From Nocardiopsis endophytica (GTDB lineage Bacteria > Actinomycetota > Actinomycetes > Streptosporangiales > Streptosporangiaceae), in the NCBI RefSeq assembly GCF_027706725.1, contig NZ_JAQFWQ010000063.1, forward strand, positions 1 through 40,654: 40,654 nucleotides of DNA, given 5' to 3'. The position numbers and the translations under genes were made by a program. Under the pieces are notes generated by a model. It was not told where the DNA came from, did no database searches, and worked only from the letters and a program-made list of their open reading frames with translations. Positions 33,008-40,085 of this stretch are shown here, piece after piece (the first letter of the stretch is position 1; the number at the start of each line of letters is the position of its first letter).

Positions 33008-33649
33008 TCAGTGGCGGCCGGTGCGCCGCCGCACGCGCGCGTGGAAGTCGGCCGCGGTGTTCCCCCTGGGGTAGGGGGTGTCGGGGACGGGGACGCCGAG
33101 GAAGGCGCACAGTGGGCCCCACCCCTCCTCCGCGCGGAACACCAGGAGGCGGTCGTCCGGCACGGCGGCCTGGACGCGCGCGCGGTGGTCGGCCAGGACG
33201 CCGAGCGCGTGCGCGCGGTCCTCGAACCGGCCGCCGAAGGTGCGCTCCCAGATGAGCTCTTCAGCGAAGGCGGCGACCCGTCCGGCGTCCCCGTCCAGGC
33301 GGAGCCGCCTGCCGTCCCCGTCGTACCGGCTCAGGTAGAGGGTGCGGTAGGCGCTCTCGTACCAGCCGTCGGGGTCGCGGTCGGTCAGGACGACCTTGGC
33401 CCGGGGGAAGGCCCGCACGAGCCCGTCCACGAAGGCGCAGGCGGGCCAGCCGACCGCCGCCCCGTACCCGGAGACGGCGCGGGCCGCCGACTCGCGCCCC
33501 TCGGCGGCGTCGCGCCAGGCGGCCAGGCGCTCGGGCCGGTCGTACAGCTCCTTCATGTGGTAGACCGGCCCGAAGCCGAGCAGGCCCAGGGCGGTGCGCA
33601 GGGACAGCGTGCCGGTCCGCCCGAATCCGGCCCCGATCACCGCGACCAT
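33008..33649 (-). CDS. Sulfotransferase-family protein, putative tailoring enzyme of a cittilin-like RiPP
   Basis: 213 residues. The N-terminal VIGAGFGRTGTLSLRTAL is the PAPS 5'-phosphosulfate loop of the single-domain sulfotransferase group that shares the pattern G-x-GRTGT-x-SL. The motif YHMKEL follows, and AKVVLTDRDPDGWYES corresponds to the 3'-phosphate-binding strand and helix. It would transfer sulfate from PAPS to a hydroxyl, here plausibly a tyrosine phenol. The ATG at 33649 overlaps the 3' end of the P450 gene by 13 nt with GAGGGG upstream, so the two are translated together. Cittilin loci have an O-methyltransferase in this role. Family assignment is firm; substrate is inference. 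Confidence 0.85.
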   Translation of the reverse strand: MVAVIGAGFGRTGTLSLRTALGLLGFGPVYHMKELYDRPERLAAWRDAAEGRESAARAVSGYGAAVGWPACAFVDGLVRAFPRAKVVLTDRDPDGWYESAYRTLYLSRYDGDGRRLRLDGDAGRVAAFAEELIWERTFGGRFEDRAHALGVLADHRARVQAAVPDDRLLVFRAEEGWGPLCAFLGVPVPDTPYPRGNTAADFHARVRRRTGRH

Positions 33650-34950
33650 TGGGCCCCTCGCGGGTGCTCCTTGAACACGCGGGCGCGCACCCCGACCGGC
33701 TGCAGGGCCAGGGCGGGGCGGGGGCGCACACCTCCGGGGTCGACGGGCTCGAAGCGCACGTGCGAGCGCAGTGCGATGGCGACCTCCTCGATCTCGCTCA
33801 GGGCCATGGACGCGCCCAGGCAGCCGCGCGCCCCGGCGCCGAAGGGGAAGTAGGCGTAGCGGTGGCCGGGGCCGGCGCCGTCCAGCCAGCGCTCGGGACG
33901 GAAGCGGTCGGGCTCGGGGAACCAGCGCTCGTCGCGCTGGGTCACCCACTGGCTGAGGCCGATGACCGTCCCGGCGGGCAGGCGGTAGCCGCCGAACTCG
34001 ACCGGCCGGGCCGCCTCCCTGCTGATCACCCATGCCGGCGGGTAGAGGCGCAGGGCCTCCTTGGCGCAGGCGGCGGCGTACCCGTCGGCGCCCGCCCCGC
34101 GCGCGGAGGCCGCGAGCGCCTCGTCGGCCTCCGGGGCGGTGCCCAGGCAGTGCACCAGCCAGGTGAGCGCGTCGGCGGTGGTCTCGTAGCCCGACATCAG
34201 CAGGGTGGCCAGCTCGTCCCGGATCTCCGGGAAGGGGGCGCGGGGGCGCTCCTCGACGAGGCGGCCGAGGGCGGTGGCGCCGCCGTCGGGCCGGTGGCCC
34301 TCGATCAGCCGCTGAAGGGACGCGTCGAGGGCGCGCATGGCGCGGCGCAGGGAGAGGTTGACGGGGGTGGGCACCCATGTCGGCAGGCGGACGGGGCTGG
34401 AGGTCAGGCGCATGATGGCGGCGACGGCGTCGGCGAGCGCGTCGGCCTCGCCGCCCAGGGGGCGCCCGGCGATGTGCACGGCGCCGATGCGCATGGCCAG
34501 CCGGGACATCTCCTTGTGGACGTCGATGGTGCGGCCCTCGGCCCAGGAGCCGACGGTGCGGGCGACCGCGTCGCGGGCGTGGGTCCGCAGCCCGGCCAGG
34601 CGTTCGCTGCGGAAGGCGGGCTGCAGGCGGCGGCGCTTGCGCGCCCAGTCCCCGCCTTCGCTGTTCATCATGGCCAGCGGGAAGCCGGTGCCGCCGCGGC
34701 GGCGCTCGCCGGGGCGCACCTTGACCAGGTCCCGGTCGCGGTCGACGAGGGCGCGGCCGACGTCGTCGGGGTGGACGAGAAGGACGTTGCCGGAGGTGAG
34801 GGCGACGACGTCCCCGTAGTCGCGGGCGGCGCCGGTGAGGAAGCCGAGGGGGTCGACGGCGAAGTCGGCCGCGTTGGCCGCGCCGTCGCCGCCGGAGGGG
34901 CCGGGCGGCCGGCGGTCGCGCGGGGTCGGCGACGGCCGGGCCTGGGTCAT
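33637..34950 (-). CDS. Cytochrome P450, probable peptide cross-linking enzyme
   Basis: 437 residues. I-helix SGYETTADALTWL, ExxR in KEALRLYPP, the PERF-like FRPERW and heme loop FPFGAGARGCLGASMA (Cys about 377) are all present. The ATG at 34950 has a near-ideal AGGAGGTGG site. It is 92 nt downstream of a gene for a 27-aa peptide ending YIYY and overlaps the sulfotransferase gene. In cittilin biosynthesis one P450 makes both the biaryl and the aryl-ether link between three tyrosines; the same is proposed here. Without the precursor, motifs such as ETTADALTWLVHCL would suggest only a general CYP hydroxylase. Confidence 0.9.
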   Translation of the reverse strand: MTQARPSPTPRDRRPPGPSGGDGAANAADFAVDPLGFLTGAARDYGDVVALTSGNVLLVHPDDVGRALVDRDRDLVKVRPGERRRGGTGFPLAMMNSEGGDWARKRRRLQPAFRSERLAGLRTHARDAVARTVGSWAEGRTIDVHKEMSRLAMRIGAVHIAGRPLGGEADALADAVAAIMRLTSSPVRLPTWVPTPVNLSLRRAMRALDASLQRLIEGHRPDGGATALGRLVEERPRAPFPEIRDELATLLMSGYETTADALTWLVHCLGTAPEADEALAASARGAGADGYAAACAKEALRLYPPAWVISREAARPVEFGGYRLPAGTVIGLSQWVTQRDERWFPEPDRFRPERWLDGAGPGHRYAYFPFGAGARGCLGASMALSEIEEVAIALRSHVRFEPVDPGGVRPRPALALQPVGVRARVFKEHPRGAQWSR

Positions 34951-34990
34951 TCCACCTCCTGCTGCGGGCGGCTGCCGGGGAAAGGCTGCA

Positions 34991-35017
34991 GCGCGCGGGC
35001 CGTACGCGCCCGCGCGC
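34991..35017 (-). terminator. Hairpin between the precursor and P450 genes (attenuator)
   Basis: A perfect 10-bp GC stem (34991-35000 with 35008-35017) with a 7-nt loop lies in the 92-nt gap. In RiPP operons such a hairpin often lets the precursor mRNA accumulate above the enzyme mRNA by partial termination or 3'-end protection. No T-tract. Confidence 0.55.
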
Positions 35018-35042
35018 CGCGGATCAGCGGAAGGAGGGGTGA

Positions 35043-35126
35043 TCAGTAGTAGATGTAGGGCCGGGTGAGGCGCTTCTTGTCGACGATCCCGAGGGCGGCT
35101 GCGACGCGGTAGGCGACTCTCTTCAC
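35043..35126 (-). CDS. Cittilin-type RiPP precursor peptide, 27 aa
   Basis: A GTG start at 35126 with GGAAAGGG (35133-35140) 6 nt upstream, 27 codons, then TGA. The leader is basic and helical (begins VKRVAYRVAAALG, two Lys at 17-18) and the C-terminus is RLTRPYIYY. The known myxobacterial cittilin precursor is also 27 residues with a C-terminal YIYY core, and the product is a bicyclic tetrapeptide of three Tyr and one Ile. Pro23 directly before the core fits release by a prolyl endopeptidase, which for cittilin is encoded outside its cluster. The gene is followed by a P450 and a sulfotransferase gene. Standard gene finders would miss it because of its size. Confidence 0.88.
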   Translation of the reverse strand: MKRVAYRVAAALGIVDKKRLTRPYIYY

Positions 35127-35146
35127 AGATGACCCTTTCCACTCGC

Positions 35147-35170
35147 GTCCGGGCCTTTCGCGGCCCGGAC
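35147..35170 (-). promoter_or_regulatory. Leader hairpin upstream of the precursor gene
   Basis: GTCCGGGCC (35147-35155) pairs with 35162-35170 around TTTCGC. It sits 6 nt upstream of the precursor ribosome site and may stabilise the mRNA 5' end. A second 8-bp hairpin lies at 35184-35202. Confidence 0.5.
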
Positions 35171-35214
35171 TGGTGTCGCCGTGCGGGCGGCGGGGCCGCC
35201 CGGACGACGCGGTC

Positions 35215-35220
35215 AACCTA
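35215..35220 (-). promoter_or_regulatory. Candidate -10 box of the RiPP operon
   Basis: TAGGTT on the minus strand, the same hexamer as at tldD and ung. It predicts a start near 35208 and a leader of about 80 nt holding two hairpins. No good -35 is visible. Confidence 0.45.
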
Positions 35221-35302
35221 CGTGAACGGGCGCATGCTCGGCCATGACGCAGAGGTGAGCATCGCCTGACCGCTGGACCACCCTTCCCTTCTGCCCCACG
35301 TC

Positions 35303-35815
35303 CTAGGCGCGGACGGCCCGCCGCCGCCCATCGGCCCTCCGCCCATCGGCCTTCCGCCAGGGCATCAGGGCCAGGTGCCAGGCGGGCAGGACGCGCGCCG
35401 CGACGAGCGACCGGTAGGTGATCAGCGGGGAGCCGATGACCGTGGGCAGGATCCAGGCCAGGATGTTCCCGTCGGCGAACTGCACGGCGACCGGGGTCAC
35501 GTAGGCGATGACCGCGGACATCATCAGCACGAGGTGGATGCGGAACCAGTGCGGCACCGGCTTGCGCCGGGCCAGGTGCACCCCGGCGGCGACGGCGGCG
35601 AGGGTGGCCGTGGCGACGATGCCGAGCCACCACATGTCGGGCGCGAACGGCAGCAGGCCGTAGGTCGTGGCGGCCACGACGACCACGGTGGCGCCGAACA
35701 CGCGGCCGGTGACGGTGTGCAGGCCGCGGCGCTTGCGGGCGGCCAGGGCGGCGAGGGCCGCGGCGAGGCCGACGGTTCCGGCGGCGATGTGCAGGGTGAG
35801 AAGGACGGTGTGCAT
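35303..35815 (-). CDS. DUF2306-family membrane protein
   Basis: 170 residues with about five helices. The first segment LLTLHIAAGTVGLAAALAAL followed by RKRRGLHTVTGRVFGATV is the conserved His-Gly start of DUF2306 proteins, and HWFRIHLVLMMSAVIAY follows. Function is unknown. The C-terminal tail repeats KADGRRADGRRR from a short DNA duplication. The ATG at 35815 has a weak G-rich site. It is divergent from a PadR regulator with a long dyad between, so PadR control is likely. It is transcribed toward the RiPP operon but separated from it by 176 bp and another promoter. Confidence 0.8.
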   Translation of the reverse strand: MHTVLLTLHIAAGTVGLAAALAALAARKRRGLHTVTGRVFGATVVVVAATTYGLLPFAPDMWWLGIVATATLAAVAAGVHLARRKPVPHWFRIHLVLMMSAVIAYVTPVAVQFADGNILAWILPTVIGSPLITYRSLVAARVLPAWHLALMPWRKADGRRADGRRRAVRA

Positions 35816-35862
35816 GGGGACCCCCGACGGGTCGGCGGGCGGAGCAGCGGGGCGCGGCCGCC

Positions 35863-35918
35863 GACAGTCCATTGTGGAATGTTGCCCCCACAGGGTGGAC
35901 CTGACACAGTGGACTGTC
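35863..35918. promoter_or_regulatory. PadR operator dyad
   Basis: GACAGTCCATTGTG (35863-35876) and CACAGTGGACTGTC (35905-35918) form 14-bp arms with one mismatch and a 28-nt spacer. TGGAC recurs at 35896-35900, inside the spacer. The dyad fills the space between the divergent DUF2306 and padR genes. Confidence 0.65.
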
Positions 35919-35931
35919 AAGGGGGTTTCGG

Positions 35932-36510
35932 ATGAACGGACGCCGCACGGCCAAGGACGCGCCGCACGGACTGAACAACACGGCCGCCTCGCTGCTGGGG
36001 TTCCTGCACGAGCGCCCCATGACCGGGTGGGACCTGGTGGCCGCGGCCGAGGACCTGATGGGCGACTTCTGGTCGATCACGCGCAGCCAGGTGTACCGGG
36101 AGCTGTCGTCGATGGCAGGGGCCGGGCTGGTGGAGGAGCTGGAGCGCGGCAAGCGCGACCGGCGCCCGTACGCCATCACCGAGGCCGGGCGCAAGGCGTT
36201 CGCCGACTGGAGCGCGGTCCTTCCCGCGGAGGAGGCGGTGCGGTTCCCGCTGCTGCTGATGCTGACGCTCGGCCGCCACATCCCGCGCGAGCACCTGGTG
36301 GCGGCGGTCGAACACCACCGCGCCGTGCACAAGAGCCGACTGGCGCGCTATGAGGACCAGTTCGCGGACATGAGCGACCCGTACGCGGTGGCGACGCTGA
36401 GCTTCGGCATCCAGTATGAGCGCGCGGTGCTGGCGTGGTTCGACGGGCTGCCGGAGGAGATCACCGGCGTCCCGCCGAAGAGATCACCGGGAGCCGCCGG
36501 CGCCCCCTGA
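35932..36510 (+). CDS. PadR-family transcriptional regulator
   Basis: 192 residues. The N-terminal winged helix reads LLGFLHERPMTGWDLVAAAED...FWSITRSQVYRELSSMAGAGLVEEL...RRPYAITEAGRKAF, diagnostic of PadR. A C-terminal dimerisation helix domain (Vir_C-type, about 105-175) follows. PadR proteins repress neighbouring transporter or detoxification genes until a phenolic or other ligand binds. The ATG at 35932 has AAGGGGG upstream. The likely targets are itself and the divergent DUF2306 gene. A short direct repeat (GAGATCACCGG twice) gives the Pro/Gly/Ala tail. Confidence 0.92.
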   Translation: MNGRRTAKDAPHGLNNTAASLLGFLHERPMTGWDLVAAAEDLMGDFWSITRSQVYRELSSMAGAGLVEELERGKRDRRPYAITEAGRKAFADWSAVLPAEEAVRFPLLLMLTLGRHIPREHLVAAVEHHRAVHKSRLARYEDQFADMSDPYAVATLSFGIQYERAVLAWFDGLPEEITGVPPKRSPGAAGAP

Positions 36511-36522
36511 GAGGGCTCGGGC

Positions 36523-36583
36523 GGCGGGCGGCGCGCGGCGCCCAGGGGGCGGGTCGGCCCCTGAGCACCGTGCGCCGCCCGCC
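36523..36583. terminator. Compound hairpin between padR and tetR
   Basis: An outer 16-bp stem with one G-T pair (36523-36538 with 36568-36583) encloses a 6-bp inner stem (36543-36548 with 36558-36563). It lies between convergent genes. Confidence 0.62.
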
Positions 36584-36617
36584 CTACGGCACCGCCCTGC
36601 GACACCCGCCGCTCGGG

Positions 36618-37385
36618 TCAGGTGCCGGACTCGCGCCCGGCCGCGCGCTCGATGCCCGCGATGATCGCGTCCAGCCCGTACTCGAAGTGCCGCATGGGGT
36701 CGCCGCGCCCCGGCGCCATGCCTCCGACCAGCGCCGCCAGGTGCGGGAACACCCCCTCGGGCAGCGACCGGAGATAGCCGGTGATCTCACCGATCCTGCG
36801 CGCCGCGTCCTCCGCCCCGGAGGCCTGCCCCGGGCCGCCGTGCAGCTCCTGCTCGAAGGCGAACGCCGTGCCGTAGAGCGCCAGCAGGTCGCCCGCCGCC
36901 CCCGCCTCCTCGGGCGTCATCCCGCCCGCGCGCAGGATGCCGATCTGGGCGTCCATCTGCGCCATCAGCCGCGGCGTCGTGGGGATCATCGTCCGCATGG
37001 CGATCTCAGCCGACCCGGGGTTGTCCAGCAGCACCCGGACCTGCGCCACGGTGTGCTCACGGAGCTGCTCGCGCCACCGCCCCGGGTCGGGGACCGGGAC
37101 CGGGGCGTCCGCGAAGACCTCGTCCAGCATCAGCTCGTGCAGGTCCTGCTTGTCGCGCACGTGGGCGTAGAGCGAGGCCGGGCCCGTGTCGAGGGCCTGG
37201 GCGACGCGGCGCATCGTCACTCCGGCCAGCCCCTCCTCGGCCATGATCCGCAGCGCCGCCTCCACGACCGCCCCGGTGCTCAGCGGGCGCCGCGACGAGG
37301 GGCGCGCGGCCTTGCGCCACGGCGGCGGGGGGACGGCGGCGGCGCCGGGATCGGCCGGATCGGCGGCGGACGGAGAGGTGCTCAT
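36618..37385 (-). CDS. TetR-family repressor (TetR_C-type)
   Basis: 255 residues. After a Pro/Ala-rich tail the DNA-binding helices read LSTGAVVEAALRIMAEEGLAGVTMRRVAQALDTGPASLYAHVRDKQDL. The long C-terminal domain, with conserved HELMLDEVF, is like tetracycline-repressor C domains that control monooxygenases and efflux pumps. The start at 37385 is supported by TACGCT 7 nt upstream (leaderless). The gene is divergent from an FAD monooxygenase with four operator-like 11-mers between, so it very likely represses that enzyme and itself; the inducer would be an aromatic substrate. Confidence 0.92.
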   Translation of the reverse strand: MSTSPSAADPADPGAAAVPPPPWRKAARPSSRRPLSTGAVVEAALRIMAEEGLAGVTMRRVAQALDTGPASLYAHVRDKQDLHELMLDEVFADAPVPVPDPGRWREQLREHTVAQVRVLLDNPGSAEIAMRTMIPTTPRLMAQMDAQIGILRAGGMTPEEAGAAGDLLALYGTAFAFEQELHGGPGQASGAEDAARRIGEITGYLRSLPEGVFPHLAALVGGMAPGRGDPMRHFEYGLDAIIAGIERAAGRESGT

Positions 37386-37388
37386 GAC

Positions 37389-37452
37389 GAACAGCGTACT
37401 TGCCACGAACACCGTTCGTAGATAGAACAGTGTTCGTAGACGAACACTGTTC
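37389..37452. promoter_or_regulatory. Phased array of four TetR operator half-palindromes
   Basis: Four copies of GAACAnYGTTC: GAACAGCGTAC (37389, one mismatch), GAACACCGTTC (37407), GAACAGTGTTC (37425) and GAACACTGTTC (37442). The last two are perfect palindromes. Starts are 18, 18 and 17 bp apart. The tetR -10 box (37393-37398) lies inside the first copy. Confidence 0.72.
37393..37398 (-). promoter_or_regulatory. -10 box for leaderless tetR
   Basis: TACGCT read on the minus strand, 7 nt before the ATG at 37385. It overlaps the first operator copy, consistent with autorepression. Confidence 0.5.
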
Positions 37453-37521
37453 GCCCTCCATCGGCACTCATTGCCGCCCTTCGACGCCCTTCGACGTCCG
37501 CACCGATCGCGAGGTCCCGCC

Positions 37522-39138
37522 ATGACACGTACCGAGCACTCCCCCGTCCTGATCGTCGGCGCCGGCCTGGCCGGCGCCTCGGCGGCGGTGTTCCTGGCCC
37601 TGCACGGGGTGCGGGCGCTGGCCGTCAGCCGCCACCCCGGGCCCTCCGACCAGCCCAAGGCGCGCGGCCAGTCCTGGCCGACGATGGAGGCGCTGCGCAT
37701 CGCGGGCGTCGCCGAGACCGTGCGCGCGGCCGGGTTCGACGTCGACCGGCCCATGCCCATCGTCATCGCCCGCAGCCTCACCGAGCCGCCCCTGCACGAG
37801 ATCATCGGCGAGGACTGGCCCGACTGGTCGCACCTGACCCCCGAGCGGATGGGAATGGCCAGCCAGGAGCGCACCGAGCCGGTGCTCATCGGGCGCGCCC
37901 GCGAGCTGGGCGCCGAGGTCCGCTTCTCCACGCGCATCGAGTCCTTCGACCAGGACGGCGAAGGGGTGACCGCGCACCTGCGCGACCTGGACACCGGGGA
38001 GGGGTACGCGGTCCGCGCCCGGTACCTGGTGGCCGCCGACGGCTGGCGCGGCGGGATCCGCGACGCCCTGGGCATCGGCACGCACGGGCGCGGCACGATC
38101 TCCACGTCGGTCGGGCTGGTGGCCGAGGCCGACCTGGCCGAGGCCACCCAGGGGCGCGAGTTCAGCCTGTACTACCTGCAGAACCCCCGGATGGCGGGCG
38201 GCGGGGGCGCGTTCACCACGACCGACACCCCCGGCCGCTACGCCCTGGCCTTCGGGCACGACCCGGCCTCGGGCAAGGAGGCCGAGGACTACACCGACGC
38301 CGAGTGCGCGGAACAGGTGCGGATCGCGGCCGGAATCCCCGACCTGGACGTGAAGATCGTCGCCAAGGACCTCACCGGCACCGCGCACGTGGTCGCCGAC
38401 CGGTTCAGCGAGGGGCGCGTGCACCTGATCGGGGACTGCGCGCACACCATGCCCCCGCACGGCGGGCAGGGCGGCAACACCGCCGTCATGGACGGGTTCC
38501 ACCTGGCGTGGAAGCTGGCGGCGGTGGTCCAGGGCTGGGCGGGCGAGGGGCTGTTGGCCTCGCACGACGCCGAGCGGCGGCCGCACGGTCAGATGGTGGC
38601 CGACCAGCAGTACGCGAACATGGTGCGGCGGCAGACCCCGCACCTGGCCGACGGCACCGAGGCCGAGGAGGTCTCCCCCGAGCGCCTGCTGCTGGGCCAC
38701 CGCGTCCCCGAGGGCGCGGTGGTGCGCGAGGCCGGGGACGACGGGGCGCCGACCGAGGACCCGGCCGAGCCCACGGGCCGCCCGGGGTCGCACGCCCCGC
38801 ACGTGTGGCTGGAGCGGGACGGCGAGCCGCTGCCGGTGCTGGACCTGTTCGGGCGGGGGTTCGTCCTGCTGGCCGAGGACCCTGCGTGGGCGGAGGCCGC
38901 CGAGCGGGCCGCGGAGGTGCTGGGCGTCCCGTTGCGCGCCGAGGTGGTGGGCGTGCCGGGCTCGGGCCGCGGGCTGGTCGACCCGCAGGGCCGGTGGCGG
39001 ACGCTGTACGGCATCCCGTCCCACGGCGCGACGCTGGTGCGCCCGGACCGCTTCATCGCCTGGCGGACCGCTTCCCCGGCCGACGCCGACGAGCTGGAGC
39101 GGGCACTGCGGACGGTCCTGTGCCGGACCGACGGTTGA
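37522..39138 (+). CDS. FAD-dependent aromatic monooxygenase
   Basis: 538 residues. GxGxxG in VLIVGAGLAGASAAVF (13-18), the second FAD motif YLVAADGWRGGIRD and GD motif VHLIGDCAHTMPPHGGQGGNTAVMDG (Asp about 305) define the PheA/TfdB-type hydroxylases (phenol, resorcinol and polyketide hydroxylases, rifampicin monooxygenase). The C-terminal ~130 residues form the thioredoxin-like domain of this group. It inserts oxygen into an aromatic ring using NAD(P)H. The ATG at 37522 has GAGGT upstream. It is controlled by the divergent TetR gene, suggesting detoxification or catabolism of an aromatic compound. A link to the tyrosine-derived RiPP 2.4 kb away is not supported. Confidence 0.92.
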   Translation: MTRTEHSPVLIVGAGLAGASAAVFLALHGVRALAVSRHPGPSDQPKARGQSWPTMEALRIAGVAETVRAAGFDVDRPMPIVIARSLTEPPLHEIIGEDWPDWSHLTPERMGMASQERTEPVLIGRARELGAEVRFSTRIESFDQDGEGVTAHLRDLDTGEGYAVRARYLVAADGWRGGIRDALGIGTHGRGTISTSVGLVAEADLAEATQGREFSLYYLQNPRMAGGGGAFTTTDTPGRYALAFGHDPASGKEAEDYTDAECAEQVRIAAGIPDLDVKIVAKDLTGTAHVVADRFSEGRVHLIGDCAHTMPPHGGQGGNTAVMDGFHLAWKLAAVVQGWAGEGLLASHDAERRPHGQMVADQQYANMVRRQTPHLADGTEAEEVSPERLLLGHRVPEGAVVREAGDDGAPTEDPAEPTGRPGSHAPHVWLERDGEPLPVLDLFGRGFVLLAEDPAWAEAAERAAEVLGVPLRAEVVGVPGSGRGLVDPQGRWRTLYGIPSHGATLVRPDRFIAWRTASPADADELERALRTVLCRTDG

Positions 39139-39170
39139 CCGGGCCGCGGGCACGCCACCCGCGGGCCCGG
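39139..39170. terminator. Bidirectional hairpin
   Basis: A 12-bp stem with one bulged G (39139-39150 with 39158-39170) and 7-nt loop begins at the base after the monooxygenase stop, before the convergent sirtuin stop. Confidence 0.62.
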
Positions 39171-39176
39171 CCCACG

Positions 39177-39941
39177 TCACACCGCCACGGCACGCACCAG
39201 GGCCGGGACCGCCTCGCCGATCGGGTCGCGCAGAACGGCCGACGCCGCCTCGTCGTAGGGGGTCGGCTCGGCGTTGACGACGATCAGGGTGGCCCCGGCG
39301 CTCAAGGCCACGTCGCACAGGCCGGCCGCCGGGTGGACGGTGAGGGAGGTGCCGATGGCGATGAACACCTCCGCCTCCTCGGCGGCGGCCGTGGCGGCCT
39401 CGATCACCTCCGGGTCGAGCATCTGCCCGAAGGAGATGGTGTCCGCCTTCTGGATCCCGCCGCAGGCGAGGCAGCGCGGGTCCGACTCCTCGTCCAGGCG
39501 GGCCAGGACCTCAGGGGTGGGGGTGCGCAGCCCGCACGACATGCACGCCACCCGGTGCATGGTGCCGTGGACCTCGATGACGCGGTCATCGGGAACGCCC
39601 GCCGCCTGGTGCAGGCCGTCGATGTTCTGGGTGATCAGGCCGAGCAGGCGGCCCGAGGCGGCGAGGTCGGCCAGTGCGCGGTGGGCGCCGTTGGGCTCGG
39701 CGTCCCAGGCGGGGTGGTCGCGGCGCATCAGCCACACCCTGCGGCGGACGTCGGCGTCGGACATGAAGGTGTCGTAGTCGAACATCGCGGCGGCGGCAGG
39801 GTCCTTGGTCCAGACGCCCTGCGGCCCCCGGAAGTCGGGGATCCCGGAGTCGGTGGAGATGCCCGCACCGGTCAGGACGGCGACCTTCCCGGCCCCGCTG
39901 AGCAGTGTCTCCGCCGCCGCGAGGGAGGGTCCGTCGGCCAT
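39177..39941 (-). CDS. Sir2-family NAD-dependent protein deacylase
   Basis: 254 residues. Motifs are AVLTGAGISTDSGIPDFRG (NAD site), TQNIDGLHQ, catalytic His in EVHGTMH, zinc ribbon CMSCG...CLACG (four Cys) and the C-terminal GTSLTVHPAAGL. This is a class of small bacterial sirtuins that remove acetyl or acyl groups from lysine, producing O-acyl-ADP-ribose. The ATG at 39941 is preceded by GGTGGAGA. It stands alone. The frame could be extended to 40034, but without a ribosome site. Confidence 0.94.
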   Translation of the reverse strand: MADGPSLAAAETLLSGAGKVAVLTGAGISTDSGIPDFRGPQGVWTKDPAAAAMFDYDTFMSDADVRRRVWLMRRDHPAWDAEPNGAHRALADLAASGRLLGLITQNIDGLHQAAGVPDDRVIEVHGTMHRVACMSCGLRTPTPEVLARLDEESDPRCLACGGIQKADTISFGQMLDPEVIEAATAAAEEAEVFIAIGTSLTVHPAAGLCDVALSAGATLIVVNAEPTPYDEAASAVLRDPIGEAVPALVRAVAV

Positions 39942-40085
39942 GGGTCTCCACCGCCTTCCGATCGGTACCGGGGAGCCGAAGCGGTGGCCGGACAGCGCCA
40001 CCACCGCCGAGGCGCCGCCCATTGTGCCACCCACGGCCCCGACCGAGCGGCGAGCCTCTCACGATCCAGACAGAGGGGCGGTCCG

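Noticed and set aside
37522-39138. The FAD monooxygenase as part of the RiPP cluster
   Set aside because: It is on the other strand, 2.4 kb away beyond DUF2306, padR and tetR, and has its own TetR control.
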